This document shows positions 38,424-45,505 of a stretch of 64,000 nucleotides of DNA, piece after piece; position 1 is the stretch's first letter, and each line of letters starts with the position of its first letter. The stretch spans positions 2,294,001 through 2,358,000 of the forward strand of contig NZ_CP038853.1 in NCBI RefSeq assembly GCF_004792415.1. Reading direction: 5' to 3'. The translations under genes were made by a program, and so were the position numbers. This DNA comes from Pantoea vagans (lineage in GTDB: Bacteria; Pseudomonadota; Gammaproteobacteria; Enterobacterales; Enterobacteriaceae). The notes under the pieces are model-generated. The model made no database searches, was not told the origin of the DNA, and was given only the letters and a program-made list of their open reading frames with translations.

Positions 38424-39221
38424 TTACCAGATGGTGAAGCCACCATCGATCATCAAATCTGCGCCGGTAATCATGTCGCTGCCGTTGCTGGCGAAGAACA
38501 GCACGGCGGCGGCGATCTCATCGGTATAGGCAAAGCGACCGAGCGGAATCAGCTTTTTCATCTGCTCGCCTTTCTCGCCGCGCCAGGCTTTCTCGCCCAT
38601 CGGCGTCAGTACCACGGTGGGCGACAGGGTATTCACGTTGATGCGGTGCGGAGCAAACTCTTTGGCCATCACTTTGGTCATGCCCAGCAGGCCCGCTTTG
38701 GCGGAGGTGTAGGCGACATGGTTGTCGATCGCGATGGACGCCGCCTGGGAGGCGATATTAATAATCTTGCCGCCCGCACCGGCACGAATCATCAGCCGTG
38801 CGGCCGCCTGCGAGCAGAGGAAAGGTCCGGTGAGATTTACCGCGATCTGCTTCTGCCACTCGGCAAAATCAGTCTCAATCACCGGCTGCAGCATCACGTA
38901 GCCTGCGCAGTTGACCAGGATATCGATCCGGCCATAGTGGGCAACCACCGCGTCAAACGCCTCTTCCACCGACGCGGGATCGGTAACGTCACAGCAGACA
39001 AACTGCACCCGATCGGCCGCGAAGTCCGCCTGCAGACTGGCAACTTTCTCTGCTTCAAATGGCGGATAGAGCAGTGCCAGACGCGCGCCCTTCTCCAGCA
39101 GCATGCCATTGGTCGCCATCGCGATGCCGCCCAGCCCGCCGGTCACCACCGCCACCTTACCGGCCAGGTTCATTGCGGTATCCACGCCGTAGCGCAGGTT
39201 TACGTCATATTCACCACTCAT
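38424..39221 (-). CDS. Short-chain dehydrogenase, first gene of the polyol operon
   Basis: This 265-residue oxidoreductase has a short N-terminal extension (MSGEYDVNLRYGVDTAMNL) before the Rossmann fold, a feature of some threitol, arabinitol and related dehydrogenases. The cofactor motif reads TGGLGGIA (27-34), where the last Gly of TGxxxGxG is Ala. NCAG (104-107), Ser158, Tyr171 and Lys175 are present. The start at 39221 has AGGGGAAGAG upstream; an ATG 14 codons earlier is less likely. Being first in the operon it sits beside the control region shared with the DeoR-type regulator. Substrate not determined. Confidence 0.83.
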   Translation of the reverse strand: MSGEYDVNLRYGVDTAMNLAGKVAVVTGGLGGIAMATNGMLLEKGARLALLYPPFEAEKVASLQADFAADRVQFVCCDVTDPASVEEAFDAVVAHYGRIDILVNCAGYVMLQPVIETDFAEWQKQIAVNLTGPFLCSQAAARLMIRAGAGGKIINIASQAASIAIDNHVAYTSAKAGLLGMTKVMAKEFAPHRINVNTLSPTVVLTPMGEKAWRGEKGEQMKKLIPLGRFAYTDEIAAAVLFFASNGSDMITGADLMIDGGFTIW

Positions 39222-39266
39222 CCCACTCTTCCCCTCATTTTTTTGCTGATGCCGCTGACTCAATCA

Positions 39267-39280
39267 TTTTCGAACAAAAA
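39267..39280. promoter_or_regulatory. Candidate operator 1 of the DeoR-type regulator
   Basis: TTTTCGAACAAAAA matches the reverse complement of operator 2 at 13 of 14 positions. It lies about 50 bases upstream of the first dehydrogenase gene, a good place for repression. Confidence 0.5.
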
Positions 39281-39450
39281 TATAAGCTATCGAAAAGAAA
39301 TGATATGTGGGGCAGATCAAATTTCGACCATCTGCCGTTCAAAGCGGCTTATCTGATTGAAAAGACGTGATCTAGCTTCCAGTCCCGAAATAAAGCCTGC
39401 CGACTGCAATCCGGTAACCCTGAGAGATTCAATAACCTGCGGATTATTTG

Positions 39451-39464
39451 TTTTCGTTCGAAAA
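39451..39464. promoter_or_regulatory. Candidate operator 2 of the DeoR-type regulator
   Basis: TTTTCGTTCGAAAA is internally almost palindromic and pairs with operator 1 in inverse orientation, about 110 bases upstream of the regulator start. Paired CGAA-type sites are common for DeoR-family repressors. Confidence 0.5.
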
Positions 39465-39573
39465 TCAAAGGCAATTCAGGTCATCTCGCATTCATAAAAA
39501 TGGCGCGTTAAACTCAGCCACAGAGACCGTGTTCGCCCAAGCCATCAGGTTACTGGAAAAGGGAGCATTTCGA

Positions 39574-40386
39574 TTGAAAAGCAAAAGTGAGCAGTTCGCT
39601 GACATGCAGCAACGCCGCGAGAAAATTCTGGAGATGATCCGTGAGGATGGGACGGTCACGGTCAAAGCGCTGACCGAGACCTTTGGACTGACTGAAGCCA
39701 CATTACGCAGCGACCTGCGCATGCTGCAAAAACAGGGGTTTGTGCAGCGCTATCACGGTGGCGCAACGCTGATGACGGGCAAGCAGAATACCGGCGCGAT
39801 GCTGCTGGAGCGGCAGACCCATCTGGAGGAGAAAGAGGCGATTGGCCGACTGGCGGCGCAGCATATCGAAAATGGCGACACGGTGATTTTCGATTCCGGT
39901 ACCACCACCACCGCGATTACCGACGCCATCAGCCATATCCGCCGCTTATCAGTGGTGACCACCGCGGTCAATATCGCCCTGAAACTGGGCGGCGAGCCGG
40001 GCATCAATATCCTGCTGACCGGCGGCACCTTTAAATTTCCGACGCTCTCCACCTCGGGCGAGAAGGCGGCCAGTTTTTTTGAAAATGTGCTGGCCGAAAA
40101 ACTCTTTCTGGCCACCGCCTGCATCTCACCGCGTCTGGGCCTGAGCTTTCCCAGTGAAACGGACATTAAAGTCAAACTGGCGATGATCAAATCCGCCAGC
40201 ACGGTTTACGTGGTGGCGGACTCCAGCAAAATCGACAAGGTGTCGATGTTCGCGCTGCCCTGTGACTGGAGCAACATCCACTATCTGATCACCGACAGCG
40301 GCATCAGCGCCGCGCAGGTTAAAGCGTTTGAAGCCTTAGGCGTGAAAGTGCTGGTGGCCCCGCTGCCGCTGAAGCGGGCGATGTAA
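39574..40386 (+). CDS. DeoR/GlpR family transcriptional regulator
   Basis: This 270-residue repressor has an N-terminal DeoR-type winged helix (RREKILEMIREDGTVTVKALTETFGLTEATLRSDLRML, about 11-48, in segments) with the recognition helix followed by RYHGGA. The C-terminal sugar-phosphate sensor domain carries DSGTTTTAI, TGGTF and VVADSSKI. The TTG at 39574 has GGGAG eight bases upstream and gives the usual length; an ATG at 39448 runs through the candidate operator. It is divergent from the polyol operon and likely its repressor, with a phosphorylated sugar as effector by family precedent. Confidence 0.85.
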   Translation: MKSKSEQFADMQQRREKILEMIREDGTVTVKALTETFGLTEATLRSDLRMLQKQGFVQRYHGGATLMTGKQNTGAMLLERQTHLEEKEAIGRLAAQHIENGDTVIFDSGTTTTAITDAISHIRRLSVVTTAVNIALKLGGEPGINILLTGGTFKFPTLSTSGEKAASFFENVLAEKLFLATACISPRLGLSFPSETDIKVKLAMIKSASTVYVVADSSKIDKVSMFALPCDWSNIHYLITDSGISAAQVKAFEALGVKVLVAPLPLKRAM

Positions 40387-40398
40387 TTGAGCATCATA

Positions 40399-40482
40399 TG
40401 CGAGCCAGGGAGGCGACCCAGCCCGCAGGGATGCGGGATTCTTTAGCGGTCAGGCAGGCTTTTCCTGCACGACGCACCGTCC
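40399..40482. repeat. Dispersed repeat, copy C
   Basis: From TGCGAGCCAGGGAGGCGA through GCAGGGATGCGGGAT and GGTCAGGCAGGCTTTTCCTGCACGACGCACCGT this follows the same order as copies A and B near 41.7 and 41.9 kb, with more mismatches. It has a single 21-bp tandem unit (TTCCTGCAC at 40462). It directly follows the regulator gene and opens the toxin-antitoxin island. Confidence 0.75.
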
Positions 40483-40588
40483 TGCCGCAACATCATTACC
40501 AGACTCACCTGAACCCTGAGCTACATCACCTGGATACACTCTGTATTGTGGCAACCTGAATCTCTAATGTGTATCGGAGACGATTTAA

Positions 40589-40837
40589 ATGATTCGAGGA
40601 AATGTCCGGCGCTGGGGTAATTCTCCAGCGATACGCATCCCGGCGACATTAATGCAGGCACTCAATCTTAGTATTGATGACGAAATCAAAATCTATCTGG
40701 TTGAAGGAAAACTCATCATTGAGCCTGTAAAACAGGAAATGAGCTCTTCTCTTACAATGCTGCTTAAAGGCGTGACAGATGAAAATCTGCACGGCCATAT
40801 CGCGTGGGGAGAACCTGTCGGCAAGGAGATTTGGTAA
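40589..40837 (+). CDS. MazE/ChpS-like antitoxin (AbrB-type)
   Basis: This 82-residue protein starts [18 protein letters not shown], the swapped-hairpin AbrB DNA-binding domain of MazE, PemI and ChpS. Its acidic C-terminus ends [11 protein letters not shown], the form found in antitoxins of MazF-type RNases. The ATG follows CGGAGACGATTTAA. In such systems the toxin starts within a few bases. Here the next ATG (stop TAA then ATG) opens a frame that does not encode MazF, so this is an antitoxin without a working partner in the window. Lower GC than the flanking genes suggests acquisition. Confidence 0.82.
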   Translation: MIRGNVRRWGNSPAIRIPATLMQALNLSIDDEIKIYLVEGKLIIEPVKQEMSSSLTMLLKGVTDENLHGHIAWGEPVGKEIW

Positions 40838-40990
40838 ATGCTGAGTCGTTTGGTCCTGATACATTTGTCTGATGTAAAGAAGAACCCGCTCAGGAAAATA
40901 TCAGTTATATCAGTCGGTTACATGATTAATGGGCGTTACGACCGGCAAAGACAGCTCAATCAGACACGAACCTCAGGAACCGGCAAGTGA
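40838..40990 (+). pseudogene. Possible remnant of a MazF-like toxin start
   Basis: Directly after the antitoxin stop (TAAATG) a 50-codon frame begins MLSRLVLI. MazF toxins usually begin M-V-S-R-Y-V-P-D. If one base is added near codon 5, the reading becomes close to MLSR-F-V-P-D-T. This would fit a toxin lost by frameshift and deletion, leaving only its first codons. The rest of the frame has no MazF motifs. The evidence is a short match at the expected place and is tentative. Confidence 0.3.
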
Positions 40991-41281
40991 GGAGAATGGA
41001 AAACCGGTTGCCTGAACGACGCTGCGAAGCGTTTTCAGGGTTGGATTACCGGTCGGAGAGAGTGTGCGATAGAGCGATTCACGCGAGACGCCGGCTTTCC
41101 GGGCAACCGTGGCCATTCCTCCCCGAGCCTCGACAACATGGCGTAACGCCAGTAAAAAAGCTTCCTGACCACCCTCTTCGTCAATATCCAGAAATGCCTG
41201 ATGCAGATAAGCCTGAGCAAACTCCGGATCTTCCCGAAGAGCATCTACCATGACGTCATCATATAAACGTTCTTTAGCCAC
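40973..41281 (-). CDS. HigA-type antitoxin (helix-turn-helix, HI1420-like)
   Basis: This 102-residue antitoxin of the addiction-module antidote family related to Haemophilus HI1420 has an N-terminal toxin-binding part (about 1-45). A helix-turn-helix follows at GMATVARKAGVSRESLYRTLS (about 55-75) and NPTLKTLRSVVQATG (about 78-92). It starts three bases after the toxin stop, so the toxin-first order of higBA modules is kept. It would neutralise the toxin and repress the operon through the palindrome at 41615. Its 3' end overlaps the possible MazF remnant on the other strand. Confidence 0.88.
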   Translation of the reverse strand: MAKERLYDDVMVDALREDPEFAQAYLHQAFLDIDEEGGQEAFLLALRHVVEARGGMATVARKAGVSRESLYRTLSPTGNPTLKTLRSVVQATGFPFSSLAGS

Positions 41282-41284
41282 ACA

Positions 41285-41602
41285 TCACCTCTTTAAATAA
41301 TCTTTAAGGCAATCAATAGCCTCATTGATATCAGCATCCTGCGTTCGTTTATCACCCGCCATAAGCAACAAAATTATCTCCCCGGCAACAAGGCTGTAAT
41401 AAACGCGATAGCCGGCCCCCTGATCAATTCGCAACTCCCAAACCCCATCCCGACAGGGCTTGTGATCGCCAAAGTTATCAGAGGCCATCCGGTTAATCCG
41501 GGAAGCAATTTTCGCTTTCGCAATGGGATCACGGAGCTTTTTAAAAAACTCAGCATACAGATCCTGTCCATCTGCGGTGATGTAAGTCCTTATTGTTTTC
41601 AT
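41285..41602 (-). CDS. HigB/RelE-type toxin (HI1419-like killer protein)
   Basis: This 105-residue basic protein of the RelE/ParE superfamily belongs to the addiction-module killer group related to HI1419. Conserved segments are FFKKLRDPIAKAKIASRI (about 19-36), DGVWELRIDQGAGYRVYY (about 52-69) and LLLMAGDKRTQDADI (about 77-91). Related toxins cleave mRNA on ribosomes; the exact target here is unknown. The ATG at 41602 is preceded by TCTCCG with no strong ribosome-binding site. Full length and intact motifs suggest an active module. Confidence 0.88.
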   Translation of the reverse strand: MKTIRTYITADGQDLYAEFFKKLRDPIAKAKIASRINRMASDNFGDHKPCRDGVWELRIDQGAGYRVYYSLVAGEIILLLMAGDKRTQDADINEAIDCLKDYLKR

Positions 41603-41614
41603 CGGAGATGACTT

Positions 41615-41628
41615 TAGCTTAAAAGCTA
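41615..41628. promoter_or_regulatory. Candidate HigA operator
   Basis: The inverted repeat TAGCTT-AA-AAGCTA lies 13 bases upstream of the toxin start, with a further half site AGCTA at 41635-41639. Position over the promoter region fits autoregulation by the antitoxin. Confidence 0.55.
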
Positions 41629-41660
41629 CAGTTCAGCTACATTTTTAAACTCACATCACC

Positions 41661-41831
41661 CGCACCAATGCCACCCGTGCAGGAATGGCCTGCCTGAAGA
41701 GCAAAGTGTGCGAGTGCGGGAGGGCGAGCCAATCCGCAGGGATGCGGGATCCCTTTGCGATCAGGCAAGCTTTTCCTGCACGACGCACCGTACTTCCTGC
41801 ACGACACAACGGCTCTTCAAACCATTCCTGC
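41661..41831. repeat. Dispersed repeat, copy A, with inverted ends
   Basis: Copy A runs from CGCACCAATGCCACCCGTGC and is nearly identical to copy B over about 125 bases. It has two 21-bp tandem units (TTCCTGCAC at 41773 and 41794). Its ends are inverted: GCAGGAATGG...GAAGAGC (41679-41702) and GCTCTTC...CCATTCCTGC (41812-41831). That gives it the outline of a small non-autonomous mobile element of about 150 bases. No transposase is present and target duplication was not found. Confidence 0.75.
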
Positions 41832-41883
41832 CTTCTCCCCCAAACCGACCTGCACCTAATCGCGACCCGCATCAGCCAAACCC

Positions 41884-42078
41884 CGCACCAATGCCAGCCG
41901 TGCAGGAATGGCCTGCCTGAAGAGCAAAGTGTGCGAGCCAGGGAGGGCGAGCCCAGTCCGCAGGGATGCGGGATCCCTTTGCGATCAGGCAGGCCTTTCC
42001 TGCACGACGCACCCTGCTTCCTGCACAACGCACCCGACTTCCTGCACAACGCACCCGACTTCCTGCACGTCGCACCGG
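41884..42078. repeat. Dispersed repeat, copy B, with four 21-bp tandem units
   Basis: Copy B starts CGCACCAATGCCAGCCGTGC and repeats copy A. It ends in a tandem array in which TTCCTGCAC recurs at 41997, 42018, 42039 and 42060, exactly 21 bases apart. The right inverted end seen in copy A is missing. The array lies inside the 3' end of the methyltransferase gene on the minus strand. Confidence 0.85.
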
Positions 42079-42887
42079 CTCATCATCGCATCCCCCCGCA
42101 CCTGCAAATCCGCCCGATAAAACCGCACGACCTCACCCACCACCAGCAGCGATGGCGACACCGGCTGATCCCGCGCGACCGTCTCCGCCAGGCCACCCAG
42201 CGTGGTAATCAGCACCCGCTGGTCCGGCCGGGTGCCGTTCTCAATAATTGCTACCGGCGTCGCCGCATCCCGTCCCTGCGCCTGCAACTGCGCACTGATC
42301 GACGCACTCCAGCTCAAACCCATATAGAACACCAGCGTCTGATTCACCGCTGCCAATGCGGCTGCATCCAGCTGCGGCTCGCCACTCCGGCCATGCCCGG
42401 TAATCAACCGCAGCGACTGCGCACAATCCCGATGCGTCAACGGAATCCCGCTGGCGGCCGCACAGCCCACCGCCGCTGTAATTCCTGGCACCACCTCACA
42501 GCGGATCCCGGACTGCTGCAGACTCACCATCTCTTCGCCACCGCGCCCAAAAATAAAGGGATCCCCTCCTTTCAGCCGGATCACATTGCGTCCGCTGCGC
42601 GCCAGATCTACCAGCAGCTGATTAATCTGCGCCTGCTTCAGCCCATGCTGCCCCGGCTGTTTACCCACATCAATGCATAATGCGCGCTCCGGCACCTCCG
42701 CCATCACGGCTTCACTCACCAGCCGGTCATACACCACCACTTCAGCCCGCTGCAGCAACCGCAACGCCTTCACCGTCAGCAACTCCACATCGCCAGGGCC
42801 TGCGCCCACCAGCCACACCGCACCCTGCTGCTTTGCTACACCGGCCGGAGCCAGTAACTTATCCAGAGAATCAATTGCTCGCGTCAT
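41985..42887 (-). CDS. cobA: Uroporphyrinogen-III C-methyltransferase with repeat-encoded tail
   Basis: This enzyme makes precorrin-2 from uroporphyrinogen III with S-adenosylmethionine, toward the siroheme used by nitrite reductase. Signature segments are [18 protein letters not shown] (about 22-39), [15 protein letters not shown] (about 100-114) and the P-loop-like VVPGITAA (about 126-133). The natural protein seems to end near VVGEVVRFY (about 262). Beyond this, about 30 residues come from the 21-bp repeat array and read as heptads VVQEVGC. Start: the ATG at 42887 is best spaced from GGAGG, though 42890 overlaps the nasA stop. It is last in the nas operon. Confidence 0.9.
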   Translation of the reverse strand: MTRAIDSLDKLLAPAGVAKQQGAVWLVGAGPGDVELLTVKALRLLQRAEVVVYDRLVSEAVMAEVPERALCIDVGKQPGQHGLKQAQINQLLVDLARSGRNVIRLKGGDPFIFGRGGEEMVSLQQSGIRCEVVPGITAAVGCAAASGIPLTHRDCAQSLRLITGHGRSGEPQLDAAALAAVNQTLVFYMGLSWSASISAQLQAQGRDAATPVAIIENGTRPDQRVLITTLGGLAETVARDQPVSPSLLVVGEVVRFYRADLQVRGDAMMSRCDVQEVGCVVQEVGCVVQEAGCVVQERPA

Positions 42888-45505
42888 CATTCCTCCACAA
42901 CCACGTCGGACAGCAACAACTGCTTCAGCTCCGGAATACAGGAGCCGCACTGCGTGCCGCACTTCAGCTTCTCGCCCAATGCCTGAGTGCTGCGACACCC
43001 CTGCGCTATCGCCTGCAAAATCGTCTGTTCACCCACCGACATACAACTACAGATAATCCGGCCCGCTGCACTGCGCTGCATCGCCTGACCTGCCAGCACG
43101 CTATGCCGCCCGGCAGCATCCTGCGGCGCATCCGCAAAGGCCGCCGCGACAAATGCGCTATCCAGCGATGGCAACGCGCTACCGGCATAGAACGCCAGCT
43201 GCAACTCACCGTCACGCCATGCCAGCAGCCGGTAATCACGGCCGCTGCCTGTGGCGACCTGCAGATAACAACCTGACAAATCCATCTGCCCGGCCAGCCA
43301 CGCCTGCGGTGATCCCTCGCCCGCGACCGCATAACGCTGCACCGCCGCATAGGGCGCACGCGACCAGTAACGCAAACCTGCGGGCTGTGTCATCCCGCGC
43401 TGCCACAACCAGCCCTGCCAGCTCACCGCCAGCGGCAGAATCCGCACCGGCGTCTGCTTCAGCGCAGGCTGCCCTGAAAACGGACAGGCGCGGGCGGCGA
43501 CCAGCATATCGACGTGACTCTGCTGACTGAACTGCCGGTTCCAGTGCATCGGCACAAACAGCTCGCCGCGCCGCATCCCGGCATCAGCGCGCACCCGCGC
43601 GCTGATCCAGCCCTGCACCGACTGCACCCGCGCCAGACCGCCCGCCGTCACGCCATACTGCGCGGCATCAGCGGGATGCAGCGCCACAAATGGCTCATCA
43701 CAATGCTGCATCAGACGCGGCACCAGCCCGGTGCGCGTCATGGTATGCCACTGATCGCGCACCCGACCGCTGTTCATCAATAGCGGATAAGCCGCATCAC
43801 GCGGAGTTAAGGTGGGCGTGGCCGGGACAAGCAGCCGGGCTTTGCCGTCCGGGTGAAAAAAGCGGCGATCGCCAAACAACCGCGCACAGCCCTGCGGATG
43901 AGCAGCATTTACCGGCCACTGAACCGGACGCAGCGCATCCCATTCGGCCTGGCTCAACTGCGCCAGCCCGCTGATATCAAACGCCCGCTGGCCCTGGTTC
44001 TCAAAGCCCGACAGCGCCGCGTGCTCGCGGAAAATCTCCGACGGATGCTGCCAGTTAAACCCCTCACGGAACCCCAACCGCTGCGCCACCTGGGCCAGCA
44101 GCCACCAGTCAGGTCGGGTATTACCTGGTGCGGCGGCAAAGGCGCGCTGCCGCGAAATACGCCGCTCTGAATTGGTCACGGTGCCGTTCTTCTCGCCCCA
44201 GCCCTGGGCGGGCAGCAGAATATCGGCAAAGGCGCTGGTATCGGTCTGCGCCATCACATCTGAGACAATGACCAGCGGACAGGCCGCCAGCGCCTGCGCC
44301 ACACGATTGCCTTCCGGCATCGACACCGCCGGATTGGTGCCCATAATCCACACCGCCTTCACCTCGCCTTCAGCAATCGCCCTGAAGAGTTCCAGCGCCA
44401 TCAGCCCCGGCTGGCGGGCCATCGACGGGCTGCGCCAGAAACGCTGCACCCGATCGCAATCCTCGTCAGTAAAACTCATGTGCGCCGCCAGCTGATTCGC
44501 CAGACCGCCCACTTCGCGACCGCCCATCGCATTTGGCTGTCCGGTCAGCGAAAAAGGCCCGCAGCCCGCACGGCCTATTTTGCCCGTCAGCAGATGCAGG
44601 TTAAGGATCGCCTGGTTATTGTCGCTGCCGGTGGCGGACTGATTGATCCCCATGCACCACAGCGTCAGCACCCGATCGTGCTGGCTGAACAGCCGGAAAA
44701 AATGCGTCACCTGCTGTTCCGTTAAATCACAGGTCTCTGCGACCCGCGCGACATCCCACTGCGCGGCGGCGGCCAGGGTTTCACTCACGCCATTCAGGTG
44801 CGGCAGCATGCTGGCATCAAGGCCATCGTTCTGCGCCAGCCAGTGCAGCAGCCCGGAAAACAGCGCCGAATCGCTGCCGGGCCGCAGCGGCAGATGCTGA
44901 TCGGCCTGATCACAACTGGCTGTGCGGCGCGGATCGATAACGACTATGCACATCGCCGGTCGCTGCTGCTTCGCCTGCATCAGCCGCTGCCAGACCACCG
45001 GATGTGCCCAGGCAGCATTGGAACCTACCAGCAAAACCAGCTCGGTCTGCTCCAGATCCTCATAACAGCAGGGCACCGCATCCGCCCCCAGCGCCCGCTT
45101 ATAACCGACTACGGCTGATGCCATACAGAGCCGCGAATTGGTATCAATATTGGCAGCGCCGATGTAGCCCTTCATCAGCTTATTGGCGACGTAGTAATCC
45201 TCGGTCAGCAACTGGCCGGAACCGTAAAACGCCACCGCCTGCGGGCCATGCTCATCAATCACCGCGCGCAATCCTGCCGCCGCCGCATCCAGCGCGGCGT
45301 CAAGGCTGACCTGCTGGCCGTTAACCTGAGCGGTAAGAAGACGCCCCTGTGGCGTCAGCGTCTCACCCAGCGCCGCGCCCTTAACGCACAACCGGCCTGC
45401 GTTAGCGGGATGATGCGGATCGCCGATCACCGTTGCCTGATGATTGCCCTGCGGCGTGACGCAGACGCCACAGCCGACGCCGCAATAGGGACAGGTGCTG
45501 TTCAT
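42887..45505 (-). CDS. nasA: Assimilatory nitrate reductase catalytic subunit
   Basis: This 872-residue cytoplasmic molybdoenzyme reduces nitrate to nitrite. The N-terminal [4Fe-4S] site is [12 protein letters not shown]...CVKGA (Cys at about 5, 8, 12 and 39). Molybdopterin-binding segments include [41 protein letters not shown] (in segments) and [16 protein letters not shown]. At the C-terminus (about 810-865) a BFD-like [2Fe-2S] domain carries CSCMSVGE and CGTQCGSC, as in Klebsiella NasA. It overlaps the preceding gene by four bases (ATGA) and cobA by a few bases. Electrons presumably come from the NasC part of the fused upstream protein. Confidence 0.95.
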   Translation of the reverse strand: MNSTCPYCGVGCGVCVTPQGNHQATVIGDPHHPANAGRLCVKGAALGETLTPQGRLLTAQVNGQQVSLDAALDAAAAGLRAVIDEHGPQAVAFYGSGQLLTEDYYVANKLMKGYIGAANIDTNSRLCMASAVVGYKRALGADAVPCCYEDLEQTELVLLVGSNAAWAHPVVWQRLMQAKQQRPAMCIVVIDPRRTASCDQADQHLPLRPGSDSALFSGLLHWLAQNDGLDASMLPHLNGVSETLAAAAQWDVARVAETCDLTEQQVTHFFRLFSQHDRVLTLWCMGINQSATGSDNNQAILNLHLLTGKIGRAGCGPFSLTGQPNAMGGREVGGLANQLAAHMSFTDEDCDRVQRFWRSPSMARQPGLMALELFRAIAEGEVKAVWIMGTNPAVSMPEGNRVAQALAACPLVIVSDVMAQTDTSAFADILLPAQGWGEKNGTVTNSERRISRQRAFAAAPGNTRPDWWLLAQVAQRLGFREGFNWQHPSEIFREHAALSGFENQGQRAFDISGLAQLSQAEWDALRPVQWPVNAAHPQGCARLFGDRRFFHPDGKARLLVPATPTLTPRDAAYPLLMNSGRVRDQWHTMTRTGLVPRLMQHCDEPFVALHPADAAQYGVTAGGLARVQSVQGWISARVRADAGMRRGELFVPMHWNRQFSQQSHVDMLVAARACPFSGQPALKQTPVRILPLAVSWQGWLWQRGMTQPAGLRYWSRAPYAAVQRYAVAGEGSPQAWLAGQMDLSGCYLQVATGSGRDYRLLAWRDGELQLAFYAGSALPSLDSAFVAAAFADAPQDAAGRHSVLAGQAMQRSAAGRIICSCMSVGEQTILQAIAQGCRSTQALGEKLKCGTQCGSCIPELKQLLLSDVVVEE

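Larger units (their letters stand above)
39222..39573. other. Divergent control region of the polyol operon
   Basis: These 352 bases lie between the first operon gene and the regulator. They contain two matching candidate operators in opposite orientation (39267-39280 and 39451-39464) and a third partial motif, ATCGAAAAG (about 39289-39297). An in-frame ATG at 39448 would place the regulator start inside the second operator and is rejected. Confidence 0.5.

Noticed and set aside
38343..39356. A 337-codon plus-strand frame
   Set aside because: Antisense to a well-supported dehydrogenase with intact catalytic residues; sequence resembles no protein.
39448..39573. A longer N-terminus for the DeoR-type regulator
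   Set aside because: It would start within a candidate operator, lacks a ribosome-binding site and extends past the usual family start.
41995..42078. CRISPR-like array
   Set aside because: The 21-bp units are directly adjacent, with no unique spacers, and no cas genes are present.
41685..42680. A 331-codon plus-strand frame through the repeats
   Set aside because: Arg/His/Pro-rich translation of repeats and the antisense of cobA; no start signal.
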